DNA of 64,000 nucleotides, taken from contig NZ_JAMFLZ010000004.1 of the NCBI RefSeq assembly GCF_023502325.1, positions 248,001-312,000 on the forward strand. The letters are read 5' to 3'. Shown piece after piece: positions 16,479 to 25,254 of the stretch. Source of the DNA: Wocania_A spongiicola. Its GTDB lineage: Bacteria > Bacteroidota > Bacteroidia > Flavobacteriales > Flavobacteriaceae. The notes beneath the pieces were generated by a model. That model saw only the letters and a program-made list of their open reading frames with translations. It searched no databases and was not told the DNA's origin. Both the position numbers and the translations under genes were made by a program. Numbering within the stretch: the first letter of the stretch is position 1; every line of letters begins with the position of its first letter.

Positions 16479-17816
16479 ATGAGTTCAAATAGAAGAGATT
16501 TTCTTAAAAAAGCAACTGCTGGAGCTGTTGGTGTTGCATTTACTGGTGGTTTAACAAGTCTTACTGCTCAAAGCTACTCCAGAGTCTTAGGCGCTAACGA
16601 TCATATAAATTGTGCTGTTATTGGTGTGCGAAGTAGAGCGAAAGCCCATGTTATAGCAATTCATCAAGATTTAAATGCAAAAGTGCTTTATAGCTGCGAT
16701 GTGGATGATACTATTTTAGAAGAACATAATGTTTGGTGTAAAAAAAATATTGGCTATATACCTAAAGTAGAAAAAGACTTTCGAAAAATTTTAGAAGATA
16801 AAGATGTTGATGCTGTTTTCATAGCCACCCCAGAACATTGGCATGCTCCTATGGCTATTTTAGCATTACAAGCTGGTAAACATGTTTATGTTGAGAAACC
16901 TTGTAGTCACAACCCTTATGAAAATAATCTTTTAGTTGCTGCACAAAAAAAATATGGAAAGAAAGTACAAATGGGAAACCAACAGCGTTCAGCTCAGACA
17001 TCTATTAATGCCATAAAAGATATAAAAGCAGGAATTATAGGAAACGTTTATAAAGGAGAAGCCTATTATTCAAATAACAGAGGCTCAATTGGTATTGGAA
17101 ATAAAATAAACATTCCAAATACATTAGATTGGGATTTGTGGCAAGGACCAGCCCCAAGAAAAGACTATAAAGATAATATACATCCATATAATTGGCATTG
17201 GTTTCGTAGTTGGGGAACTGGAGAAATTCACAATAATGGTACTCACGAAATTGATATTTGCCGATGGGCATTAGGAGTTGACCTCCCTGAGAGTGTTACT
17301 TCTTTTGGTGGAAAATATACTTATAAAGATGACTGGGAATTTGTAGATAATCAACAAGTAACCTACAAATTTGCTGATGATAAATTCATCACTTGGACTG
17401 GACATAGTAGAGGTATAATGAAGCCGAAAAGACCGGGGAGAGGAATCACTATTTATGGAAGTAAAGGCTCTATTCAATTAGATCGTAATTTTTATAAACT
17501 TTTCGACTTACAAGGAAACTCAATTAAGGAAGAATTAGAAAAAACGGCAAGTGCAACAACTAATACAAGAGGAATTGGAGGGCTAGACGTAAACCATATT
17601 GGTAATTTCTTTGATGCAATAAGAAAAGATAAAAGCCTTAATTCTGATATTCAAGATGCCAGTATATCTACAATGCTTTGCCATTTAGGTAATATGGCAC
17701 AAGACGCTGGAGAGACTTTAAAAATAGATTCCATTACTGGTAAAGTTTTAAACAACGAAAAAGCCATGAAGAGCTGGAAAAGAGAATACCAACCAGGGTG
17801 GGAACCTAAACTATAA
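16479..17816 (+). CDS. Tat-exported Gfo/Idh/MocA-family oxidoreductase
   Basis: 445 residues. The canonical twin-arginine signal NRRDFLKKATAGAVGVAF is followed by the NAD-binding fold (INCAVIGVRSRAKAH, YSCDVDD) and the family motif HVYVEKPCSHNP with the catalytic Lys. Central motifs are DWDLWQGPAPRKDY and HNNGTHEIDICRWALG, where the His residues are typical of the exported Bacteroidota subfamily. It follows the double DUF1080 gene by 14 bases and precedes a GH20 gene by 100 bases. I infer periplasmic oxidation of a sugar ring hydroxyl to a ketone, giving substrate to DUF1080 hydrolases; direct evidence for the sugar is absent. Confidence 0.88.
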   Translation: MSSNRRDFLKKATAGAVGVAFTGGLTSLTAQSYSRVLGANDHINCAVIGVRSRAKAHVIAIHQDLNAKVLYSCDVDDTILEEHNVWCKKNIGYIPKVEKDFRKILEDKDVDAVFIATPEHWHAPMAILALQAGKHVYVEKPCSHNPYENNLLVAAQKKYGKKVQMGNQQRSAQTSINAIKDIKAGIIGNVYKGEAYYSNNRGSIGIGNKINIPNTLDWDLWQGPAPRKDYKDNIHPYNWHWFRSWGTGEIHNNGTHEIDICRWALGVDLPESVTSFGGKYTYKDDWEFVDNQQVTYKFADDKFITWTGHSRGIMKPKRPGRGITIYGSKGSIQLDRNFYKLFDLQGNSIKEELEKTASATTNTRGIGGLDVNHIGNFFDAIRKDKSLNSDIQDASISTMLCHLGNMAQDAGETLKIDSITGKVLNNEKAMKSWKREYQPGWEPKL

Positions 17817-17916
17817 ATGTAATTTAGGAAATTCAATTATATACTTAAGACTAGCATGCTGTATAATTATTTTTAGAAGCATTGCATAACAGAAAATATT
17901 CAAGAATGAAAATGTA

Positions 17917-19587
17917 ATGATATTTTTAAAAAAAAGCTTATACACACTAATCGCATTTGCATCCTTAACTTTTTTAAGTTGTCAAAAGTCAATTAAAAAC
18001 ACAATAGACATGTATTCTGTAGTCCCATTTCCAGAGACTTTAGAAATAAAAGATGGTAGATTTAATTTAAATAGTGAAACAAAATTTGTTTTTATAAATA
18101 ACTCAAATAAGTTAAAAAACTGTAGTACTGTATTTAGAGAATTAATCGAACAAAAACTGGGATTTGATTTAAAAGTTGAAACAGAACTAAAATCAAATAA
18201 AAATTATATTTCTGTAAAAACTGTTTCAAGTTTATCTTCTGAAGAATCATACAATTTAATTGTCACTAATAATTCAATTAATCTTATAGGAGGTTCAGAA
18301 AAGGGTGTTTTTAATGGATTACAATCCTTAAGACAATTGCTTAAATTAGATACTATCCAAGGCAAAGAAAAAAATAATGGAATTGAAATTCCTAATGTTG
18401 AGATTAAAGATTCACCTCGTTATGCTTGGAGAGGTATTATGGTTGATGAATCACGGCACTTTTTTGGAAAAGAAAAAATCAAGCAGCTTTTAGAGTTAAT
18501 GTCTTTACAAAAGTTGAATAAATTTCATTGGCATCTTACTGATGCTCCAGGTTGGCGTATTGAAATTAAAAAATACCCAAAGCTTACTCAAATAGGAGCC
18601 CTAGGCAATTATAGCAACCCGACTGCAGAACAACAATTTTACACCCAAGAAGATATAAAAGAAGTTGTGCAGTTTGCTTCTCAACGAAACATTGAAGTTA
18701 TACCAGAAATAGATATGCCTGGGCATGCTTCAGCAGCTATTAGAGCTTATCCTGAACTTTCGGGTGGTGGCACTGAAAAGCATCCTCATTTTACGTTTCA
18801 CCCAGCACGTGCTTCCACCTACAAATTTTTAACAAACGTTCTGAAGGAAGTTACAACTTTGTTCCCTTCAAAGTATATTCATATTGGAGCTGATGAAGTA
18901 AGTTTTGGGAATCAGCATTGGGCAAAAGACGAAGAGGTTATCGCTTTAATGAAAAAAGAAAATTTAAAAAACATTAAAGAAGTTGAAACGTATTTTATTA
19001 ACCGAATGAGGGACTCAGTTATTTCATTAAAAAAAGAAATTATAGGATGGGATGAAGTTATTGAAAATAATATGAATAACGAAAATACACTAGCCATGTG
19101 GTGGAGACATGATAAACTTGATATTTTAGAAAAAGGATTATCTAAAAATTACAAAATGATACTATGCCCTAGAAAGCCTATGTATTTTGATTTTGTTCAA
19201 GATGATACACATAAACTTGGTCGCAGATGGGATGGTTTTGGTTCACTTAACGATACTTATGATTTTCCGGATTCTTTGAAAAATATTGATTTGACAAATC
19301 CAAAAATTTTAGGTATTCAAGCAAATTTATGGACAGAACAAATTAAAACCGAAGAAAGGTTTGATTATATGTTGTACACGCGGATGTCTGCAATGGCAGA
19401 AGCTGCTTGGACAAGAAAAAACAACAAGTCCTTTGAAAGTTTTGAAAACCGATTGAAAAACATCTTTAATATTTATAAATCAAAAAACATCTATTATTTC
19501 GATTACTTCTCACCCCAAAACACAAAAGAACCAGGTGAAGTTTTAAAACCTAATTGGACTCAAAACTTTAGTACTTTCAAAAATTGA
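17917..19587 (+). CDS. GH20 beta-N-acetylhexosaminidase lipoprotein
   Basis: 556 residues. A lipoprotein signal (LYTLIAFASLTFLSC) leads into the GH20 accessory domain and then the catalytic barrel from about residue 165: YAWRGIMVDESRHFFGKE, KFHWHLTDAPGWRIE, IPEIDMPGHASAA and the catalytic Asp326-Glu327 pair in HIGADEVSF. The C-terminal WWRHDKLDILEKG and TRMSAMAEAAWT match the family. It removes terminal N-acetylglucosamine or -galactosamine from glycans, here anchored to a membrane facing the periplasm or outside. The presence next to uronate catabolism points to a hexosamine/uronate polymer or glycoprotein glycan as possible food, but no polysaccharide lyase or SusCD pair is in the window. 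Confidence 0.94.
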   Translation: MIFLKKSLYTLIAFASLTFLSCQKSIKNTIDMYSVVPFPETLEIKDGRFNLNSETKFVFINNSNKLKNCSTVFRELIEQKLGFDLKVETELKSNKNYISVKTVSSLSSEESYNLIVTNNSINLIGGSEKGVFNGLQSLRQLLKLDTIQGKEKNNGIEIPNVEIKDSPRYAWRGIMVDESRHFFGKEKIKQLLELMSLQKLNKFHWHLTDAPGWRIEIKKYPKLTQIGALGNYSNPTAEQQFYTQEDIKEVVQFASQRNIEVIPEIDMPGHASAAIRAYPELSGGGTEKHPHFTFHPARASTYKFLTNVLKEVTTLFPSKYIHIGADEVSFGNQHWAKDEEVIALMKKENLKNIKEVETYFINRMRDSVISLKKEIIGWDEVIENNMNNENTLAMWWRHDKLDILEKGLSKNYKMILCPRKPMYFDFVQDDTHKLGRRWDGFGSLNDTYDFPDSLKNIDLTNPKILGIQANLWTEQIKTEERFDYMLYTRMSAMAEAAWTRKNNKSFESFENRLKNIFNIYKSKNIYYFDYFSPQNTKEPGEVLKPNWTQNFSTFKN

Positions 19588-19652
19588 AAGCTAAAATTCT
19601 AATTATAAATCCCTTTTTTATATATCTTCGAAGTCGATATGATCAATAACCT

Positions 19653-21920
19653 ATGCTCAATTCAATAGTTATAAAATTAAAACATACCACATTTCTTTTA
19701 TTGACGCTCCTACTAATAATTTCTGGATGTAACTCTATTTCCTATAACGAACCTAAAGTTTCTTTAGACAAGTATCAAATTGAAGAAGGATTCAAACTAC
19801 AAGCAATCGCTTCCGAACCATTTATTGAGGCCCCAGTATCAATGGATTTTGATAATGACGGTCGAATTTGGGTGGTTGAAATGAAAGGTTACATGCAAAA
19901 CCTTGAAGGGACTGGTCAAGAGATGCCTAATGGTACAATTACTATTCTAGAAGATTTAGATAACGATGGGATTACCGATCATTCAAAAGTATTTATAGAT
20001 AGTTTGATTCTTCCAAGAGCAATTGCTCATGTTTATGGAGGTTTATTATATGCAGAACCACCAAATCTTTGGTTTGTAAATATAAAAAATGACAAACCTG
20101 TAAATAGGGTGTTAGTTGACTCTTTGTATTCAGATGGTGGGAATGTAGAGCATCAACCTAATGGCTTAATGATGCACATAGATAATTGGATTTATAGTGC
20201 TAAATCGAATTTCCGGTATCAAATTAAAAACGGAAAGTGGGTTAAAGAGCCTACATCATTTCGAGGCCAATGGGGGATAACTAAAGATAATTTTGGAAGG
20301 TTATATTACAATAATAACTCCACTCAATTAATAGGAGACTATATTTTGCCAAATGTTTCTATTAAAAACCCTTATTACAAACCCAATGCAGCATTAAATA
20401 ATATTTTAACTCCAGATCAAAGAGTATATTCTTTACATGCAACTTCTGTAAATAGAGGATATCAAAAAGGAGTTTTAGATAAGGACAGTCTTTTAGTTAA
20501 TGTTACATCAGCATGCGGGCCAATGGTTTATAGAGGAGATCAATTTTCTAAAGCATATTATGAGAATGCATTTGTCTGTGCACCAGAAGCAAATCTTGTT
20601 AAGCGAAATATTTTAACAATAAAAGGTAATAAAGTAACGGCTAAACAAGCTATAGATAATAAAGAGTTTATTGCTTCTACTGATGAAGGCTTTCGGCCTG
20701 TTAACCTATTTAATGGACCCGATGGCAATATGTATATTGTAGATATGCATAGAGGAATAATACAAGATAAGGCTTTTTTAACGCCTTATTTGCAAAAGCA
20801 TTATGCCAATAAAAAGTTAGATACCATTATAGGAATGGGGCGAATTTTAAAAGTAAGTAATGAAGAAAGTAGCTCAAATGAAATCATCGAAATTGAAAAA
20901 TTAAATACTAAAAAGGTTGTTGATTTATTATACAGTACTAATGGATGGCTAAGAGATAGAGCACAACAATTACTTGTTTTTAGAAAAAATAAATCTGCGA
21001 CTCCTCTTTTAAAGATAGTAGCTACTGATAAAACCAACCCTATTGCTCAAATACATGCAATGCATACTTTAAATGGGCTAGATACTCTTAATTATAAATT
21101 ACTAGAAGGGATACTTTCTTCAAATAGTGAAAGTGATGTAATAAGTCACGCTTTAGTTTTAATAGAACAATTTGCTTTTATAGATAATTTAGATTCAATA
21201 TCTAATCTTATAAATAATTTGCTTCTAAAAAATGATGAAGAGATTGATTTGTATACAGCAACAGCTTTAGGTAAATGGATACAGGTTTCGACTGAAAAGT
21301 TTTTTCCATTGATATTAAAACTATCAAATAAATATAAAAACAATAAAGCGTATCAAGAAGCTATTGTAAATAGCTTGAGAGGTGTTGAAAATGAGTTTTT
21401 AATTTTTTCGAATCTAGTTAAAGAGGATTTGTCTGAAACAATTTTATTAGAATTGTTAAATGAAACTTTAGAAAATAAAAAGAAAGATTTAAAGAATTTT
21501 ATATACACAAAAACATCAGTAGGGACAGATTCTAGAACTGCTGGATTCAAATTGTTTAGGAATATATGTGCCACTTGTCATGGAGTTGATGGGGATGGAA
21601 TTGATGGTTTAGCACCTCCATTAAAAAATTCAGAATATGTTAAAGGGTCAACCGAAAAACTAGCTTTAATTATTTTGCATGGATTATCCGGTCCAATTCA
21701 TGTCAATGGTAAGTTATATGACATGAATGTTGTTATGCCAGGATTAGCGAATAATCCCGATTTTACTGATAAGGATTTACAAGATATTATTAGTTATATA
21801 AACAATGCTTTTACAAATAAATCTGAGAATATAAGTATAGAAGAAATAAAGTTATTGAGAGATAAAAAACCAGACAACGGAAGTACGTTTAGCGAAAAAG
21901 AATTGCTTGAATTAAAGTAA
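19653..21920 (+). CDS. DUF7133-like beta-propeller / HEAT / cytochrome c lipoprotein (putative membrane-bound dehydrogenase)
   Basis: 755 residues. Lipoprotein signal ending LLLIISGC. Residues of about 45-400 are a propeller-type dehydrogenase domain (SMDFDNDGRIWVVEMKGYMQ, FNGPDGNMYIVDMHRGI). About 420-600 are helical repeats of HEAT type. The C-terminus is a class I cytochrome c: heme motif CATCH at residues 639-643, likely distal Met in VVMPGL. This arrangement is the one called PVC-type membrane-bound dehydrogenase in Planctomycetes and Bacteroidota. Next to two exported Gfo/Idh enzymes it could oxidise a sugar itself or drain electrons to the respiratory chain. It converges with ilvA, with 21 bases between the two genes. 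Confidence 0.82.
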   Translation: MLNSIVIKLKHTTFLLLTLLLIISGCNSISYNEPKVSLDKYQIEEGFKLQAIASEPFIEAPVSMDFDNDGRIWVVEMKGYMQNLEGTGQEMPNGTITILEDLDNDGITDHSKVFIDSLILPRAIAHVYGGLLYAEPPNLWFVNIKNDKPVNRVLVDSLYSDGGNVEHQPNGLMMHIDNWIYSAKSNFRYQIKNGKWVKEPTSFRGQWGITKDNFGRLYYNNNSTQLIGDYILPNVSIKNPYYKPNAALNNILTPDQRVYSLHATSVNRGYQKGVLDKDSLLVNVTSACGPMVYRGDQFSKAYYENAFVCAPEANLVKRNILTIKGNKVTAKQAIDNKEFIASTDEGFRPVNLFNGPDGNMYIVDMHRGIIQDKAFLTPYLQKHYANKKLDTIIGMGRILKVSNEESSSNEIIEIEKLNTKKVVDLLYSTNGWLRDRAQQLLVFRKNKSATPLLKIVATDKTNPIAQIHAMHTLNGLDTLNYKLLEGILSSNSESDVISHALVLIEQFAFIDNLDSISNLINNLLLKNDEEIDLYTATALGKWIQVSTEKFFPLILKLSNKYKNNKAYQEAIVNSLRGVENEFLIFSNLVKEDLSETILLELLNETLENKKKDLKNFIYTKTSVGTDSRTAGFKLFRNICATCHGVDGDGIDGLAPPLKNSEYVKGSTEKLALIILHGLSGPIHVNGKLYDMNVVMPGLANNPDFTDKDLQDIISYINNAFTNKSENISIEEIKLLRDKKPDNGSTFSEKELLELK

Positions 21921-21941
21921 CGTGTTAAAAAAATATTAGAG

Positions 21942-23207
21942 CTATACTAAAAACTGAAACAAATCTGGTTTATTATTTAAGTAATCTCCATAAAATTTCT
22001 GCTGTTTCATTTTAGCAATTAAAGGGTCTAAATCATTTGAAGATTTTAATTGAATGCCAACTACGGCTGATCCATTTTCTCGGTTGGTTTTTTTAGCATA
22101 TTGGAAGTAAGTGATATCATCATTTTCGCCTAAAATATCAACCACAAATTCTTTTAATGCTCCTGCTCGTTGTGGAAATTTAATTATAAAATAGTGTTTT
22201 AAATTGGCATATAATAAGGCGCGTTCTTTTATTTCAGAAGTTCTAGTAATATCATTATTACTTCCGCTAACTACACAAATCACATTTTTTCCTTTAATAT
22301 CTTCTGCATAAAAATCGAGAGCCGAAATACTTAGCGCACCAGCAGGTTCAACCACAATGGCATCTTTATTATAAAGTTCTAAAATAGTTTGACATACTTT
22401 GCCTTCAGGAACTGTTATCATATCATAAAGACTCGCCTTGCATATTGGAAATGTTAAATCTCCAACACGTTTTACTGCTGCACCATCAACAAATTTTTCT
22501 ATGTGTTGTAGTGTAATATTTTTATTATTTTTAATAGATGTAGACATAGATGGAGCGCCTTTAGGCTCTACGCCAATAATTTTTGTTTTAGGAGATAAAG
22601 TTTTAAAAACAGTTGATAAGCCTGCGGCTAAACCGCCACCGCCTACAGCAATAAATACATAATCTATTGGAACATCGGTTTGTTCTAAAATTTCTAAACC
22701 TATGGTTGCTTGTCCTTCAATGACTTTTTTATCATTAAAAGGATGAATAAATGTTTTGTGTAATTCTTCACACTCTGCTTTTGCTAAATGGTAAGCATCA
22801 TCAAAAGTATCGCCTTCTAGAATAATGGTGACATAATCATCTCCAAACATTTTAACTTGCTCTACTTTTTGATTTGGTGTTGGTGCAGGCATATAGATGG
22901 TTCCTTTTATTTGCAGTAATTTACAAGATAAAGCAACACCTTGAGCATGATTTCCTGCACTGGCACAAACTACACCTTTTTTGGCTTCATCTTTTGATAA
23001 TGAACTTATCTTATTAAAAGCACCTCTAATTTTGTAAGATCTAACTTGTTGTAAATCTTCACGTTTTAAAAAGATGTTTGCACCGTACTTTTTAGAATAC
23101 CTCAAACTTTGCCCTAAAGGCGTAACTGCCGATACATTTTTAATGGTATCGGCAGCTACTTTAATATTATCTATACTAGGAAAATATGTGACGTTTTCCG
23201 TATTCAT
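21942..23207 (-). CDS. ilvA: threonine dehydratase (biosynthetic)
   Basis: 421 residues. PLP-dependent deamination of threonine to 2-oxobutanoate, first step of isoleucine synthesis. Visible are the PLP-lysine motif QVRSYKIRGAFNKI, SAGNHAQGVAL, the glycine loop AVGGGGLAAGLS and a C-terminal ACT-type regulatory part (YFIIKFPQRAGALKEFV). A single ACT-like domain and this length match the shorter IlvA form rather than the about 510-residue E. coli enzyme with two. It is the last gene of the ilvD-ilvB-ilvN-ilvC-ilvA operon, 12 bases after ilvC, and should be covered by the leader attenuator upstream of ilvD. Confidence 0.96.
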   Translation of the reverse strand: MNTENVTYFPSIDNIKVAADTIKNVSAVTPLGQSLRYSKKYGANIFLKREDLQQVRSYKIRGAFNKISSLSKDEAKKGVVCASAGNHAQGVALSCKLLQIKGTIYMPAPTPNQKVEQVKMFGDDYVTIILEGDTFDDAYHLAKAECEELHKTFIHPFNDKKVIEGQATIGLEILEQTDVPIDYVFIAVGGGGLAAGLSTVFKTLSPKTKIIGVEPKGAPSMSTSIKNNKNITLQHIEKFVDGAAVKRVGDLTFPICKASLYDMITVPEGKVCQTILELYNKDAIVVEPAGALSISALDFYAEDIKGKNVICVVSGSNNDITRTSEIKERALLYANLKHYFIIKFPQRAGALKEFVVDILGENDDITYFQYAKKTNRENGSAVVGIQLKSSNDLDPLIAKMKQQKFYGDYLNNKPDLFQFLV

Positions 23208-23219
23208 AATTTTTATTCT

Positions 23220-24695
23220 TTATACTATTGGCTTCATAGCCGTCATAGAAGCTCTCAAAAATTCTCCAACTTTTTCAACTGGATGATTTCTTAAAGTAGC
23301 ATTGATTTCAATTAGCCTTGCATTATCAATACCTTCACCATTGTCTGCCGCGTATGTTTTTCCAATAACATCGGTATCAATAGTTTTCATGAAATCTGCT
23401 AATAAAGGTTTACAAGCATGATCGAATAAATAGCAGCCATATTCAGCCGTATCAGAAATCACACTATTCATTTCGTATAACTTCTTTCTTGCTATAGTAT
23501 TTGCTATAAGTGGCGTTTCGTGTAACGATTCGTAATATGCAGAAGCATCAATAATTCCAGAATCTGTCATAGCTTCAAAAGCAAGCTCTACGCCGGCTCT
23601 AACCATGGCAACCATTAATACTCCATTATCATAAAATTCTTGTTCAGAAATCTCAACATCTCCGGCAGGTGTTTTTTCAAAAGCAGTTTCAGCTGTTGCT
23701 GCTCTCCAGCCTAATAAATCTTTATCATCATTAGCCCAATCGGCCATCATTCCTGCAGAAAAACGACCTTCAATGATATCATCCATATGTTTTTGGAATA
23801 ATGGACGCATAATATCTTTTAATTCTTCTGATAATTCAAAAGCTTTAATTTTTGCAACATTAGAAAGGCGATCCATCATATTAGTTATTCCTCCATATTT
23901 AAGACCCTCAGTAATAGTTTCCCATCCGTATTGAATTAATTTTGAAGCATAACCTGCATCTATTCCTTTTTCAACCATTTTGTCAAAACAAAGAATAGAA
24001 CCTGTTTGTAACAAGCCACATAAGATGGTTTGCTCTCCCATTAAGTCACTTTTAACCTCGGCAATAAAAGATGAAGCTAAAACACCAGCTCTATCACCAC
24101 CAGTTGCTACTGCATAAGCTTTAGCTTGAGCCCACCCTTTTCCTTCTGGGTCATTCTCTTCGTGTACAGCAATTAAAGTTGGTACACCAAAACCTCTTTT
24201 GTACTCTTCTCTAACCTCTGTGCCAGGGCATTTAGGTGCTACCATAATAACCGTAAGGTCTTTACGAATTTGCATGCCTTCTTCAACAATATTAAAACCG
24301 TGAGAATAAGATAGTGTAGCGCCTTGTTTCATTAAAGGCATTACTGCATTTACAGCACTAGTATGTTGCTTATCTGGTGTTAAGTTTAATACCAAATCCG
24401 CCGTTGGAATTAACTCTTGGTATGTGCCAACTGTAAAACCATTTTCTGTTGCATTTACATAAGATTTACGTTTCTCTGTAATGGCAGCATCACGTAAAGC
24501 ATAAGAGATATCTAAACCAGAATCTCTCATGTTTAAACCTTGATTTAATCCTTGAGCACCACAGCCTACTATGACAACTTTTTTGCCTTTTAAAGCATTT
24601 ACACCATCTTCAAATTCTGAAGAATCCATAAATCTACACTTCGATAATTGATTTAATTTGTCTCTTAACGAGAGTGTGTTAAAATAATTTCCCAT
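23220..24695 (-). CDS. ilvC: ketol-acid reductoisomerase, long class II form
   Basis: 491 residues, the same length as the E. coli class II enzyme, and so with the duplicated knotted C-terminal domain. It converts acetolactate and acetohydroxybutyrate to the dihydroxy acids with NADPH and Mg. The Rossmann loop is VVIVGCGAQGLNQGLNMRDSG, with downstream LRDAA, KQGATLSYSHGFNI, VAPKCPGTEVREEY and SDLMGEQTILCGLLQ carrying the metal-binding acidic residues. It lies 13 bases after ilvN and 12 before ilvA in the operon. Confidence 0.97.
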   Translation of the reverse strand: MGNYFNTLSLRDKLNQLSKCRFMDSSEFEDGVNALKGKKVVIVGCGAQGLNQGLNMRDSGLDISYALRDAAITEKRKSYVNATENGFTVGTYQELIPTADLVLNLTPDKQHTSAVNAVMPLMKQGATLSYSHGFNIVEEGMQIRKDLTVIMVAPKCPGTEVREEYKRGFGVPTLIAVHEENDPEGKGWAQAKAYAVATGGDRAGVLASSFIAEVKSDLMGEQTILCGLLQTGSILCFDKMVEKGIDAGYASKLIQYGWETITEGLKYGGITNMMDRLSNVAKIKAFELSEELKDIMRPLFQKHMDDIIEGRFSAGMMADWANDDKDLLGWRAATAETAFEKTPAGDVEISEQEFYDNGVLMVAMVRAGVELAFEAMTDSGIIDASAYYESLHETPLIANTIARKKLYEMNSVISDTAEYGCYLFDHACKPLLADFMKTIDTDVIGKTYAADNGEGIDNARLIEINATLRNHPVEKVGEFLRASMTAMKPIV

Positions 24696-24708
24696 TTTAA
24701 TTTTATTA

Positions 24709-25242
24709 TTATTGGTTATTGAATGCCTGAAGCATTTCGGTTATTTTCATTGGTTTTTTAGTTACAGAAATACGACCAGAACGCACAAATTGCATAATAC
24801 CAAAAGCGTTTAACTCTCGTCTTAATAATTCTATTTCTTGACGCCTGCCTGATTTTTCAAGAACAAAAAACTCTTTATTTACAGTTACAATTCTTGCATT
24901 ACTATCTTTAATTATGTTTTGAATTTGAGGCTCATCAAATAGTAAATCTGATTTTATTTTAAACATACCAGATTCTTGATATATGGTTTCTTCATCAGTA
25001 TGATAATAGGCACGAATTACCTCTATTTGTTTTTCAAATTGACCTATAATTTTTTTTGCTTGAGGTTCTGTGATATTTACTACCACCACAAATCTATTAA
25101 CACCTTCAATTTCTGATTGAGATGTTGTTAAGCTTTCAATGTTTATGTGTCTGCGTTGAAAAATGGCAGATATACGATTTAATAAACCGATATTATTTTC
25201 GGTGTATATTGAAATAGTAAGTGTTTTTATTTCTTCGTTCAT
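24709..25242 (-). CDS. ilvN: acetolactate synthase small (regulatory) subunit
   Basis: 177 residues. The N-terminal ACT domain reads LTISIYTENNIGLLNRISAIF and RRHINIESLTTSQSE, followed by the conserved AcHAS small-subunit C-terminal region. It binds valine-type effectors and activates the catalytic subunit encoded immediately upstream (ilvB, 12 bases away). No unusual feature apart from the fairly long C-terminal part, which is within the range for this family. Confidence 0.95.
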   Translation of the reverse strand: MNEEIKTLTISIYTENNIGLLNRISAIFQRRHINIESLTTSQSEIEGVNRFVVVVNITEPQAKKIIGQFEKQIEVIRAYYHTDEETIYQESGMFKIKSDLLFDEPQIQNIIKDSNARIVTVNKEFFVLEKSGRRQEIELLRRELNAFGIMQFVRSGRISVTKKPMKITEMLQAFNNQ

Positions 25243-25254
25243 TTCTTTTAATAT

